From an uncultured Bacteroidota bacterium (GTDB taxonomy: Bacteria; Bacteroidota; Bacteroidia; Flavobacteriales; Flavobacteriaceae): a stretch of 56,773 nt of DNA. Made by a program: the position numbers and the translations under genes. The notes below the pieces were generated by a model. That model saw only the letters and a program-made list of their open reading frames with translations. It was not told the DNA's origin and did no database searches. This document shows positions 9,564 to 18,815 of the stretch, piece after piece (within the stretch, counting starts at the first letter, position 1; each line of letters starts with the position of its first letter). The stretch covers positions 1 through 56,773 of the forward strand of contig CACMUP010000009.1 in the NCBI GenBank assembly GCA_902616905.1, read 5' to 3'.

Positions 9564-10745
9564 TTACAAATTATTACCATTTTGGTTCTCATCTGGAATC
9601 TGGATTGATGTTTTGTCTAAATTAATTGATAGAGAAAATCTTATTGTATTTTCTAATGGATTTCTTACTCTTGATGTAGAAAATAGATATGATAAATCAA
9701 CATTTATAAAATTTATATTAAACCCTGTACCCATGGTTAAATATCTCCTTGAGCCTTTTTCCTGACTCTCATTAAAAAAACCTGTTCTTATTGAAAATGA
9801 ATCCTTTAAACTATATTCCAATCCCAAGGCAGCAGTTATCTCACTTAATTCCTCAGACAATCCGTCAGGCGCATCTGAAAATGAAATAAAAATACCATTT
9901 ATAAAATCAACATCTGGCTGTCTAAAGCCTTGAAAATTATTATTAGAATCGAAAACTGCAACAGGAGTAGGAACTAAAAGTTTACTAAACTCACTATATA
10001 TGCCTAGTGAACTTTCTTCTTCATATAATAATTCCAAACCAAAACCAATTCTTAAGTTAGTAGGAATAAAACTTTTTTGAGTTCCCATTTCATAGTTTAG
10101 TTTAGGTCCAATATTTGAAATATTTATACCAGTTCTAAAAATACCTGTGTTTGAATTTAATTTAAAAGATTGGCTTTGATAATAACCAGCAATATCAAAA
10201 CCTAAAGAACTTGCAGATGAAGTATCGGCATCAATAGCTATTTTTAAATCAGAATAAATAAAACGCCCAGCTATAGCCATAGAAAACACATTACTTAATT
10301 TTAATGAATAGGATAAATCTAAAGTCAATTCAGTAGGCCTTTGAAATCCTTGATCTACAATAGATCCTGAAATAAATTCATTAAATTGAATTTCACCTAG
10401 ACTAAAATATCTTAAACTGGTTGCCCAAGAACTCCTATCATCAATTTTTTTGAAATATGTAAAATTTCCTAAAAATATATCATCAACTATTTTGCTTAAA
10501 TATGGAGTATAACTTAAACCAAGGCCTTTTTTGTTTAAAGAAAAAGCATATTTAGCTGGATTCCATTGTTGTGAATATATATCTGCGGAAGTTGCTACTC
10601 CCAACTCTCCCATCCCCGCTGCTCGAGCATCAGAGGTGATTAAAAGAAATGGTACGCCAGTTGTGATAACACGATTAGAATTTTGAGAAAAACTAAAATG
10701 TATAAAAATTATAAAAATGAAAACAAAATAAATACGTAATATCAT
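9564..10745 (-). CDS. porV: Type IX secretion outer-membrane protein PorV (LptO)
   Basis: This 393-residue outer-membrane beta-barrel of the PorV/PorQ family is a shuttle and attachment component of the type IX secretion system in Bacteroidota. It has an N-terminal signal peptide ending near FSFSQ. The conserved start of the mature protein follows: ITSDARAAGMGELGVATSAD then a QQWNPAKYAF stretch, and alternating hydrophobic strands run to the end. It is transcribed away from gldJ, from which it is separated by 192 bp. In several Flavobacteriia, as I recall, porU sits between these two genes; here there is no room for it. Confidence 0.9.
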   Translation of the reverse strand: MILRIYFVFIFIIFIHFSFSQNSNRVITTGVPFLLITSDARAAGMGELGVATSADIYSQQWNPAKYAFSLNKKGLGLSYTPYLSKIVDDIFLGNFTYFKKIDDRSSWATSLRYFSLGEIQFNEFISGSIVDQGFQRPTELTLDLSYSLKLSNVFSMAIAGRFIYSDLKIAIDADTSSASSLGFDIAGYYQSQSFKLNSNTGIFRTGINISNIGPKLNYEMGTQKSFIPTNLRIGFGLELLYEEESSLGIYSEFSKLLVPTPVAVFDSNNNFQGFRQPDVDFINGIFISFSDAPDGLSEELSEITAALGLEYSLKDSFSIRTGFFNESQEKGSRRYLTMGTGFNINFINVDLSYLFSTSRVRNPLENTIRFSLSINLDKTSIQIPDENQNGNNL

Positions 10746-10937
10746 GTCTCTTAATTACATCTATTAAACGCATTTTTATTAATATTCTTGTATTTAAAAT
10801 AATTACATTATAATTAATTCTAGCGTACAATATTTTGATAAATCCTACGTTATTTAATATCATTAAGCATAATGGCTGAAAGATACTTTCAATTATTTGT
10901 ATATTGCATTATGTTTATGAGTTAATTTTTGAACCAT

Positions 10938-12608
10938 ATGAAAGTGACTAATTTAAAACTAATATCAATCACATTTCTTCTAATATTTACTCTAATTGGT
11001 TGTGGAGGAGGAAACACGTCTCGTGGAACAGGATGGGATATAAATTCAAAAAAAGGAGGTTTTCAATACAATATAGAATTTAATGATCAAGAAACTGGAC
11101 CAGGTTTAGTTTTTATCGAGGGGGGGACTTTTACTAAAGGTCAGGTTCAAGACGATGTAATGCATGATTGGAATAATACTCCAAATAAACAACACGTTAT
11201 GTCTTTCTACATTGACGAGACAGAGGTTACAAATTTAATGTATATGGAGTATTTAGATTGGTTAGAATATGTTTTCCCAACCCAAGAAAAAAGATATAGA
11301 CAAATCTATGAAGGTGCATTGCCAGATACACTAGTTTGGAGAAATCAACTAGGATATGTAGAAGAGTTGACATCAAATTATTTACGCCATCCTGCTTACG
11401 CTGAATACCCAGTTGTAGGTGTTAACTGGCTACAAGCTGTACAGTATGCTGAATGGAGGACAGATAGAGTTAATGAATATATTCTTGAGCGTGAATCATT
11501 CGTTCAAAAAGATGTGAGATATAATGAAGTTGAAACAAATAGTACTTTTAATACAAGTGCTTATCTCAAAAGGCCTGAAACTGCATATGCAGGAAAGATG
11601 GACAGTTTGGTTGGTAAAAGAGGAGAACAAAAAAAAGGAGATTCTATAGTAAAAGTATATGCTGGTGTAGAAAAAGGTGTTCTTCTTCCCTCATATAGGC
11701 TTCCAACTGAAACAGAATGGGAATATGCTGCGCTTGCACTAGTGGGTGACAGAGAGTATAATAATTATCGTGGTAAGAAAAAATATCCGTGGTCTGGAGA
11801 ATATACCAGATCTAGCGACAGAAGAACAGAAGGAGACCAATTAGCTAATTTTAAACTTGGCAAAGGAGATTATGGTGGAATTGCAGGATGGTCAGATGAC
11901 GGTGCTGATATAACTATTCAAGTAAAACAATACCCTCCAAATGATTTTGGAGTTTATGATATGGCTGGTAATGTTTCTGAATGGGTGTCAGATGTTTATC
12001 GTCCAATTGTCGATGATGAGGCAAATGATTTTAATTATTATCGTGGTAATGTATATACCAAATCTGTAATTGGAGAGGATGGTAAAGCAGAAATTATAGC
12101 TGCAGATCAACTAGTATTTGATACACTGCCAAATGGTAAAGTTTTATTGAAGAGGCTTCCTGGTGAATTAGATCGAATAGCCATTGATGAAAATGAAACT
12201 TTTTTACGACAAAATTTTTCTGAAAGCGATAATCGTAATTTTAGAGATGGAGATACTGAATCTTCTAGAAATTTTGCAGCTGGAAAACAAGAACCTGGAG
12301 AAAACCAAAGACCTGAAACTACACAAATGTATGATGCTCCTACACCTGCAAAAGTAATTGCTAATGAAAATGGTGATTTAATTCGTGAATTTGATAAAAA
12401 TTCCAATAGAACTACATTAATTACAGACGAGGTTCGTGTATATAAGGGAGGTTCATGGAAAGACAGAGCATATTGGCTAGATCCAGCACAAAGGCGTTAC
12501 CTTCCTCAATATATTGCAACCGACTACATAGGTTTTAGATGTGCTATGTCTCGTCTTGGATCTAAAAGTCAAGCTAAAAAAAGAGCACGTCACAAAAGAA
12601 AAGGATAA
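10938..12608 (+). CDS. gldJ: Gliding motility lipoprotein GldJ
   Basis: GldJ is an outer-membrane-associated lipoprotein needed for gliding and linked to type IX secretion. The N-terminus has a hydrophobic run ending in the lipobox LIGCGGG, so Cys is lipidated. The body has the SUMF1/FGE-like fold: FIEGGTFTKGQVQDD, FYIDETEVTN, PTETEWEYAALAL, VYDMAGNVSEWVSDVY and YKGGSWKDRAYW. The Cys pair of true formylglycine-generating enzymes is absent (GGSWKDRAYW), so it is not expected to activate sulfatases. I used the ATG at 10938, giving 556 residues, not the upstream in-frame TTG at 10929. It ends in a strong terminator at 12622-12651. Confidence 0.95.
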   Translation: MKVTNLKLISITFLLIFTLIGCGGGNTSRGTGWDINSKKGGFQYNIEFNDQETGPGLVFIEGGTFTKGQVQDDVMHDWNNTPNKQHVMSFYIDETEVTNLMYMEYLDWLEYVFPTQEKRYRQIYEGALPDTLVWRNQLGYVEELTSNYLRHPAYAEYPVVGVNWLQAVQYAEWRTDRVNEYILERESFVQKDVRYNEVETNSTFNTSAYLKRPETAYAGKMDSLVGKRGEQKKGDSIVKVYAGVEKGVLLPSYRLPTETEWEYAALALVGDREYNNYRGKKKYPWSGEYTRSSDRRTEGDQLANFKLGKGDYGGIAGWSDDGADITIQVKQYPPNDFGVYDMAGNVSEWVSDVYRPIVDDEANDFNYYRGNVYTKSVIGEDGKAEIIAADQLVFDTLPNGKVLLKRLPGELDRIAIDENETFLRQNFSESDNRNFRDGDTESSRNFAAGKQEPGENQRPETTQMYDAPTPAKVIANENGDLIREFDKNSNRTTLITDEVRVYKGGSWKDRAYWLDPAQRRYLPQYIATDYIGFRCAMSRLGSKSQAKKRARHKRKG

Positions 12609-12621
12609 TTTTAATTACACA

Positions 12622-12651
12622 AAGCATCTTTAATAAAGATGCTTTTTTTTT
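12622..12651 (+). terminator. Rho-independent terminator after gldJ
   Basis: AAGCATCTT (12622-12630) pairs perfectly with AAGATGCTT (12636-12644) around a five-base TAATA, followed by a run of Ts to 12651. The U tract ends only 3 bases before the murF ATG. Confidence 0.9.
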
Positions 12652-12654
12652 ACA

Positions 12655-13962
12655 ATGAAAAAAATAGAAACCCTTTATTCCGCATATCTTAAAACATCGG
12701 GAGTTTCAATTGATAGTCGTAAACTCATTAAAGGATCACTATTTTTTGGATTGAAAGGACCTAATTTTAATGGAAATAAATTTGCCCAATCTGCATTAGA
12801 TAATGGAGCAAAATACGTTGTTGTTGACAATGAAAAATATGTAAGAAAAAATGATAAAGTATTTTTAGTTAAAGATACTATTTTGGCACTCCAAAACTTA
12901 GCAACTTATCATCGAAAAAAACTTAACCTTACTATCATTGGAATAACTGGAAGTAATGGTAAGACTACTACAAAAGAATTGATACATAAAGTTCTTAGTA
13001 AAAAATATAATACCCATTCTACAAAAGATAATTTCAATAATCATATTGGTGTGCCATTAACTCTTCTTAAGCTTACCAAAAAACATGAAATTGGAATAAT
13101 TGAAATGGGTGCTAATCACTTAAATGAGATTGAAAGACTTTGTTCAATAAGTCTTCCGAACTGGGGTTACATTACTAATTTTGGTAAAGCACATATTGAA
13201 GGTTTTGGAAGTGAAGAAGGAGTAATCAAAGGAAAATCCGAATTATATAATTATTTAAAAGATTATGATGGAAAAATTCTAGTAAATGCAAATGATAGAA
13301 AGCAATTGTCACTATCAAAAAATTCCAACAGATTTCTTTTTGGGACTGACTTAAATGTTAATTTCAGAATAAAATATTTAAATACAGAAAAAGAGGAACT
13401 TAGGATTAATTATAATAATAAATTATTTAAATCACCATTACACGGAGAATATAATCTGGTTAATATTGCGGCTGCAATTTCATTTGGTTTATTATTTGAT
13501 GTGCCAATAAAATTTATTCAAAAATCTATTTTAGATTATCAATCTAAGAATAATCGATCGCAAAAATTGATGATTAATAAAACTCAATTTATAATGGATG
13601 CCTATAATGCAAATCCTACTAGTATGGAAGCTGCACTAAATGCATATGCAGGTTGTAAGTTTTTAAAAAAATTAGTTGTTCTAGGAGATATGTTCGAATT
13701 AGGAAGTCAATCTAAGGAAGAGCATGATAACATACTAAAACTCTGTATGAAACTTAATATAGACAAAATATGTACTATTGGTCTTAATTTTAAAAAAACT
13801 TCAATAGACAATAAGTCAATTTATAAATATGAAAACCTGGAGTCATTTATCCAAAAGTTTGATGACAAAAGTTCAATTTTTAATGGGGTTTTAATTAAAG
13901 GATCTCGTGCGATGCAATTAGAAAATTTAATTCCTTTTTTTAAAAAATTATGGGATACTTAA
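12655..13962 (+). CDS. murF: UDP-N-acetylmuramoyl-tripeptide--D-alanyl-D-alanine ligase
   Basis: MurF adds D-Ala-D-Ala to the UDP-MurNAc-tripeptide, the last cytoplasmic step of muropeptide synthesis. The 435-residue protein has the Mur ligase P-loop GITGSNGKTTTKELI near residue 104, the IIEMGANHLNEI motif, and the C-terminal DAYNANPTSMEAAL segment typical of MurF. The MurE/F-like N-terminal stretch VSIDSRKLIKGSLFFGLKG confirms the ATG at 12655. It lies directly after the gldJ terminator with no room for a promoter between, so expression depends on read-through or on a promoter inside gldJ. It overlaps the next gene by 13 bases. Confidence 0.96.
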   Translation: MKKIETLYSAYLKTSGVSIDSRKLIKGSLFFGLKGPNFNGNKFAQSALDNGAKYVVVDNEKYVRKNDKVFLVKDTILALQNLATYHRKKLNLTIIGITGSNGKTTTKELIHKVLSKKYNTHSTKDNFNNHIGVPLTLLKLTKKHEIGIIEMGANHLNEIERLCSISLPNWGYITNFGKAHIEGFGSEEGVIKGKSELYNYLKDYDGKILVNANDRKQLSLSKNSNRFLFGTDLNVNFRIKYLNTEKEELRINYNNKLFKSPLHGEYNLVNIAAAISFGLLFDVPIKFIQKSILDYQSKNNRSQKLMINKTQFIMDAYNANPTSMEAALNAYAGCKFLKKLVVLGDMFELGSQSKEEHDNILKLCMKLNIDKICTIGLNFKKTSIDNKSIYKYENLESFIQKFDDKSSIFNGVLIKGSRAMQLENLIPFFKKLWDT

Positions 13963-14207
13963 AAAGATTATTATTAATTATTTTAATTTTTGGGTGTCAA
14001 AATAATGATGACCGTTGTGGAACTATAATTCAAAAAGTAGAAATTAACCTTAATTACTATTTTGTATTACAAACAGATGAATATATAAATTATTTAAACA
14101 ATCCTTCTCAAACAAACCTCCCAGATGATGGCGTTCGACAAGGTAAAGTATCAGAGGAAATATATAATAATTATGAAGTTGGTGATATTTACTGTTCTCA
14201 AATTTAA
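13950..14207 (+). CDS. Small lipoprotein of unknown function
   Basis: This 85-residue product has a basic N-terminus, a hydrophobic run LLLIILI and a lipobox ending IFGC, so it is predicted to be lipidated. The mature part has two further Cys residues (in DDRCG and near the end in IYCSQI), which might form a disulfide. It overlaps murF by 13 bases in another frame and is presumably co-transcribed. I do not recognise the family. It converges with acs, with two bases between the stops. Confidence 0.7.
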   Translation: MGYLKRLLLIILIFGCQNNDDRCGTIIQKVEINLNYYFVLQTDEYINYLNNPSQTNLPDDGVRQGKVSEEIYNNYEVGDIYCSQI

Positions 14208-14209
14208 TT

Positions 14210-16111
14210 TTATATTTTCGAGGACCCTGTTATAATTTGGTCCACAATATCTGGATTAAGTAGAGTTGAAATATCTCCTAAGTTAGAAATATCTTTACTT
14301 GCTATTTTTCTTAAAATTCTTCTCATTATTTTTCCTGATCTAGTTTTTGGTAAGCCAGGTACAATTTGAATTTTATCGGGTTTTGCAATTGGACCAATAA
14401 TATTTCTAACGGTCTCTTTTATTTCATGAGTTAAATTGGCTTGACTATATTTATCTATATCACAAATCACATAAGCATAAATTCCTTGCCCTTTAATTTC
14501 GTGAGGGAAACCTACAACAGCTGATTCGATTACTTTTGGATGTTCATTAATAGCATTTTCTACTTCAGCTGTGCCCATCCGATGTCCAGAAACATTCATT
14601 ACATCGTCAACACGGCCTAAAATTCTCAAATAACCATCATGGTCTCTTTTTACTCCATCTCCTGTGAAATACATTCCTGGATAAGTTGAAAAATATGTTT
14701 CTTTACATCTTTTGTGATCCCCATAGGTTGTTCTTATTATTGAAGGCCAAGGAAATTTTATACAAAGATTTCCCTCTACATTATTACCAATAAGTTCGTT
14801 TCCATCAGCATCAACAATTGTAGGTTGAATTCCAGGTAAAGGAAGTGTTGCATGAGCCGGTTTATTAGGAGTAATACCTGCTAATGGTGATATCATTATA
14901 CCTCCCGTTTCAGTTTGCCACCATGTATCTACTATTGGACATTTTCCTTTTCCTATATTATCATGATACCAATGCCAAGCTTCTTCATTAATTGGCTCTC
15001 CAACAGATCCAATTACTTTTAGGGAATCTAAATTATATGGTTGAATATGCTCAATTCCTTGTGCTTGTAAAGCGCGGATAGCAGTTGGTGCAGTATAAAA
15101 TTGATTCACTTTATATTTATCAACTATATCCCAAAATCGCCCTGGATTAGGATAGGTAGGAACCCCTTCAAACATGAGAGTTGTAGCACCACTCAAAAGG
15201 GGACCATAAATAATATAAGAGTGTCCCGTAATCCATCCTATGTCAGCAGTACACCAATAAATATCATTATTTTCATATTGAAAAACATTTTGAAATGAGT
15301 ATTGTGAGTAAATCATATATCCTCCAATTGTATGAACTACTCCTTTTGGTTTTCCAGTTGAGCCAGACGTATAAAGAATAAACAATAAATCTTCTGAATC
15401 TAAAATAGTAGCTTTATTTTCTGAACTTTTGCCCTTAATAACTTCGTGCCACCAAAAATCTCTTCCAGATTTCATATTTACTTCTGCTTTGGTTCGTTTA
15501 CAAACGATAACTTTTTCTATTGTTTTTGTTTTTTCAAGCGCTCTATCAACAACAGCTTTTACTTCAATATTTTTTTTTCCTCTAAAATTTCCATCTGATG
15601 TAATCACCATTTTAGCTTGACAATCATTTATCCTATCTGCAAGAGCTGAGGATGAAAATCCTGCAAATACTACAGAATGAATAGCACCTACCCTTGCACA
15701 TGCTAACATCGCTATTGCTGCTTCAGGGATCATTGGCATATATATTATGACTCTATCTCCTTCTGAAATTCCTTTGTCTTGCAAAACATTTGAAAATTGG
15801 CATGTCTTTTGAAATAATTCATTGTAGGTTATTTGAAGAGATTTTTCATTTGGATCATTTGGCTCCCAAATTATTGCAGTTTTATTCCCAAATTTTTCGA
15901 TATTTCTTTCAAAAATATTTTCTGTGATGTTTAGCTTGGCATTTAAGAACCATTTTAAATCCGGACCATTAAAATTCCATGACAAAACTTTATCCCAAGG
16001 TTTTTGCCATTTAAAGGTTTCTGCAATATCAGACCAAAATTTTTCGGGCTGATCAATACTTTTTTGATATTCTACAAAATATTCTGATAGTGATGATATT
16101 TTAAAAGACAT
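14210..16111 (-). CDS. acs: Acetyl-CoA synthetase (acetate--CoA ligase)
   Basis: This AMP-forming ligase turns acetate, ATP and CoA into acetyl-CoA. The 633-residue length is typical. Visible motifs are the P-loop LYTSGSTGKPKGVVH, the acetate/adenylate pocket DTWWQTETGG, YFTGDGVKRDHDGYLRILGR near the hinge, and the C-terminal lysine in TRSGKIMRR that is the usual acetylation-controlled residue. The gene is the last of a three-gene minus-strand unit with the symporter (12 bases upstream) and DUF4212, so uptake and activation of acetate are encoded together. Confidence 0.96.
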   Translation of the reverse strand: MSFKISSLSEYFVEYQKSIDQPEKFWSDIAETFKWQKPWDKVLSWNFNGPDLKWFLNAKLNITENIFERNIEKFGNKTAIIWEPNDPNEKSLQITYNELFQKTCQFSNVLQDKGISEGDRVIIYMPMIPEAAIAMLACARVGAIHSVVFAGFSSSALADRINDCQAKMVITSDGNFRGKKNIEVKAVVDRALEKTKTIEKVIVCKRTKAEVNMKSGRDFWWHEVIKGKSSENKATILDSEDLLFILYTSGSTGKPKGVVHTIGGYMIYSQYSFQNVFQYENNDIYWCTADIGWITGHSYIIYGPLLSGATTLMFEGVPTYPNPGRFWDIVDKYKVNQFYTAPTAIRALQAQGIEHIQPYNLDSLKVIGSVGEPINEEAWHWYHDNIGKGKCPIVDTWWQTETGGIMISPLAGITPNKPAHATLPLPGIQPTIVDADGNELIGNNVEGNLCIKFPWPSIIRTTYGDHKRCKETYFSTYPGMYFTGDGVKRDHDGYLRILGRVDDVMNVSGHRMGTAEVENAINEHPKVIESAVVGFPHEIKGQGIYAYVICDIDKYSQANLTHEIKETVRNIIGPIAKPDKIQIVPGLPKTRSGKIMRRILRKIASKDISNLGDISTLLNPDIVDQIITGSSKI

Positions 16112-16123
16112 GTTCTAATAAAT

Positions 16124-17821
16124 TTAATGCAAAGATGTTTTAATTTTTTTGGAGTCCCTAGGTGTACGAATACTTTCAGTTAATTCTATGATATTTCCAG
16201 GAGGAGCTAATGTAATTCTTGATACAATTATAGAAATAACAAAATTAATTAGCATTCCTAAAGTCCCTATACCCTCAGGAGAAATTCCAAACCAAAAGTC
16301 TTCAGTTTCCCCAGTACCACCTAATTGAGGTTTAAAATGAATGATGTATGAAGCTGTAAAAACAATACCAACAATCATTCCTGTTATAGCTCCTTCACGA
16401 TTCATACGTTTATCAAAAATCCCTAAAATTATCGCAGGAAAAAAAGAAGATGCTGCTAAACCAAATGCTAATGCTACCACTTGAGCAACAAATCCTGGTG
16501 GATTCATGCCAGCCAACCCGGCAGCCACAACAGCTACTGCAATCGCTATTCTTGCTGAATAGAGTTCTCCCTTTTCACTAATATTAGGGCGTAAATAATT
16601 TTTTAACAGATCATGTGAAATTGATGTTGAAATTACAAGTAGTAATCCAGCTGCTGTTGATAGAGCAGCTGCTAAACCACCAGCAACTACAAGTCCTATT
16701 ACCCATGGTGGAAGGTCTGCTATTTCAGGATTAGCAAGAACTATTATGTCTTGATCCACTTCTAATTCATTAATTCGATTATCAGCTACATACTGAATTT
16801 TTCCATCGTTATTTTTATCTTCGAAAGTTAATAAGCCTGTTTTTTCCCAATTAGTAAACCAATCTGGAACATCTTTATATGAAGTATTTGATAAAGTATT
16901 AATTAGGTTAGTTCTTGCAAAAACAGCGACAGCAGGAGCTGTAGTATAAAGAATTGATATAAATAGTAAAGCCCAACCTGCTGAAATACGAGCATCTTTA
17001 ACTCTTGGTACAGTAAAAAATCTAACAATTACATGAGGTAATCCAGCTGTCCCAAACATTAGCGCACCAGTTATGAAAAACATATTTACAAGATTTTCCT
17101 TTCTTATCGAAGTATATTTTTCAAATCCTAAGTCTTTGGATAAAATATCCAGTTTTTCCAATAAATAAATTCCATCACTCCCTTTAGAACCAAATCCTAT
17201 TTGTGGTATTGGATTTCCTGTCATTTGTAAGGATATGAATATAGCGGGAACTGTGAAAGCAAAAATTAAAACACAAAATTGAGCGACTTGAGTGTAAGTA
17301 ATTCCTTTCATACCTCCCAGAACAGCATAAAAAAAAACAATCCCGATACCAATTAAGACACCGGTATCAAACGGTACATTCAAAAATCGAGCAAATGCAA
17401 CGCCAACCCCCTTCATTTGACCCACAACATATGTAAACGATACAAATAATGCACAAATTAATGCTACTAAACGAGCATTTTTTGAGTAATATCTTTCCCC
17501 TATAAAGTCAGGAACTGTAAATTTACCGAACTTTCGAAGATAAGGGGCGAGTAAAAGGGCCAAAAGAACATAACCTCCTGTCCATCCCATTAAATATTGA
17601 CCGCCAGAAAAACCCATAAAAGCAATTAACCCTGCCATTGATAAAAAAGAAGCAGCTGACATCCAGTCTGCAGCAGTAGCCATACCATTAGCAACTGGAT
17701 TTACACCTCCACCAGCAACATAGAATTCATTTGTAGAACCAGCTCTAGAAACAATTGCAATAATTATATAAATCAGGAATGTTAAACCTACTAAAATATA
17801 GGTCCATAATTGAGCATTCAT
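16124..17821 (-). CDS. Sodium:solute symporter, VC_2705 type (acetate symporter-like)
   Basis: This is a 565-residue multi-span inner-membrane symporter of the SSS family, probably for acetate or another short organic acid. It opens with an N-terminal helix and the core motif EFYVAGGGVNPVANGMATAA (residues about 31-50), with GLAAALSTAAGLLLVISTSI later. It carries an extracytoplasmic insert with DKNNDGKI, an EF-hand-like calcium loop. The combination with a DUF4212 small subunit 15 bases upstream is diagnostic of the VC_2705 subfamily rather than classic ActP. The neighbouring acs makes acetate the likely substrate; that is inference from context. Confidence 0.92.
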   Translation of the reverse strand: MNAQLWTYILVGLTFLIYIIIAIVSRAGSTNEFYVAGGGVNPVANGMATAADWMSAASFLSMAGLIAFMGFSGGQYLMGWTGGYVLLALLLAPYLRKFGKFTVPDFIGERYYSKNARLVALICALFVSFTYVVGQMKGVGVAFARFLNVPFDTGVLIGIGIVFFYAVLGGMKGITYTQVAQFCVLIFAFTVPAIFISLQMTGNPIPQIGFGSKGSDGIYLLEKLDILSKDLGFEKYTSIRKENLVNMFFITGALMFGTAGLPHVIVRFFTVPRVKDARISAGWALLFISILYTTAPAVAVFARTNLINTLSNTSYKDVPDWFTNWEKTGLLTFEDKNNDGKIQYVADNRINELEVDQDIIVLANPEIADLPPWVIGLVVAGGLAAALSTAAGLLLVISTSISHDLLKNYLRPNISEKGELYSARIAIAVAVVAAGLAGMNPPGFVAQVVALAFGLAASSFFPAIILGIFDKRMNREGAITGMIVGIVFTASYIIHFKPQLGGTGETEDFWFGISPEGIGTLGMLINFVISIIVSRITLAPPGNIIELTESIRTPRDSKKIKTSLH

Positions 17822-17836
17822 AACAAAGTAGAAAAT

Positions 17837-18091
17837 TTAATTTTCATCGACATCAAATTTTTTATCAAGTTTATTCATTAGAATGACATAAATAAAAATT
17901 AATATAACAAAAGTGTATATTGAACCCTGGTGAGCAAACCAGAATCCCAATGGAAATCCAGCTAACTTAAATTGATTAAGACTTTCAGCAAAAACAATTC
18001 CAAATAGAAAGGAAACGATAAACCATATAGAAAGCAATACTCCAAGATATTTAAGATTTGACTTCCAATAACCATCATGTTTATTGCTCAT
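17837..18091 (-). CDS. DUF4212 symporter small subunit
   Basis: This 84-residue protein has two hydrophobic segments (LGVLLSIWFIVSFLFGIVF and SIYTFVILIFIYVILMN) separated by the family segment LAGFPLGFWFAHQGS. It matches the DUF4212 small subunit of VC_2705-type sodium:solute symporters and lies 15 bases upstream of that gene. It is an inner-membrane partner that may stabilise or tune the symporter; its exact role is not known to me. Confidence 0.92.
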   Translation of the reverse strand: MSNKHDGYWKSNLKYLGVLLSIWFIVSFLFGIVFAESLNQFKLAGFPLGFWFAHQGSIYTFVILIFIYVILMNKLDKKFDVDEN

Positions 18092-18152
18092 GAAATAAAT
18101 ATAGTTATAATTTATAAGGTAAAATATGTATTAATTTGACTGCGAAAGTTTT

Positions 18153-18530
18153 TCAATCTTTGTAAGGAAAATTAGAACGAAAAGACCTGTTAAACCAATT
18201 ATATGATTGTTTCATAAATCTTTCTTTTGAGGCAACTGAATTATATGGATTTTTTGAAACTAAATAATTTATTGGAAAAACAGCCCCACTTAAATTTTTG
18301 ATTATTATTGTAAATTTCTGATCTTTTAAAAGATTTTTTCTTTTATCAATTACTTCAGCTATATCATTGATAATATTTCGAATTAAAACTGTTGATTCTA
18401 GATGATAATACTCAGATTCATTTAGAGTTTGAAATGGGATATCTGATGTGTAATTCAAAAAGATTGTGTCCTGAGAAAAAATATTATTTGCTATAAAAAG
18501 GATAATGAAAATTGTAAAAAATTTTTTCAT
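18153..18530 (-). CDS. Secreted protein of unknown function
   Basis: This 125-residue product has a clear signal peptide (MKKFFTIFIILFIANNIFSQ, cleavage after Ser or Gln) and a short mature domain without Cys. I recognise no domain. It ends 61 bases before the DUF4212 gene begins, on the same strand, so it could be a distal-upstream member of the acetate operon or independent. Confidence 0.6.
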   Translation of the reverse strand: MKKFFTIFIILFIANNIFSQDTIFLNYTSDIPFQTLNESEYYHLESTVLIRNIINDIAEVIDKRKNLLKDQKFTIIIKNLSGAVFPINYLVSKNPYNSVASKERFMKQSYNWFNRSFRSNFPYKD

Positions 18531-18580
18531 GTCTGTATACTGATTTAAACTAAATTAAAAAATCCATTAATATAAATAAT

Positions 18581-18613
18581 AAAAAAACTCCCAATAATAT
18601 TGAGAGTTTTAAA
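18581..18613 (-). terminator. Terminator after the 40-residue Cys-rich gene
   Basis: On the minus strand ACTCTCAAT pairs with ATTGGGAGT (one G-U) around a three-base loop and is followed by a run of Ts. It sits about 60 bases past the stop of the small gene at 18673 and before the secreted protein gene, so it separates the two minus-strand units. Confidence 0.75.
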
Positions 18614-18672
18614 ATTTTAATATTTACAAGTTTAGAAATAGATACTTAAAAGGAGTTTATTTCTGTCCCAAG

Positions 18673-18795
18673 TCATATAGTTGTAAAGGTGTCACATGTG
18701 TTAGCTGGGGAAACTTCTACATGATGAATAGAACATTTATTTTCCTCAAGGTTTACACAGTTAATACATGAGTTACTTAGCGATATATTTTCCAT
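18673..18795 (-). CDS. Cys-rich 40-residue protein (metal-binding-like)
   Basis: This is a short gene from the ATG at 18795 to TGA at 18673. The residues Cys10, Cys13, Cys21, His24/His25 and Cys34 fall in the pattern C-x2-C-x7-C-x2-H-H-x8-C-D-x-F, which looks like a zinc or iron-sulfur site, and there is no signal peptide. A well-formed terminator follows about 60 bases on. I recall similar short Cys-rich proteins ending in T-C-D-x-F in Flavobacteriia, but not a function. The spacing of ligands and the terminator make a real gene likely in spite of the size. Confidence 0.7.
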   Translation of the reverse strand: MENISLSNSCINCVNLEENKCSIHHVEVSPANTCDTFTTI

Positions 18796-18815
18796 TTTTA
18801 TTATTTTAAACAAAT

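Noticed and set aside
10938-12608. GldJ as a sulfatase-activating enzyme
   Set aside because: It shares the FGE fold but lacks the catalytic Cys pair in the GGSWKDRAYW region and lies in a gldJ-murF context, so it is the gliding lipoprotein.
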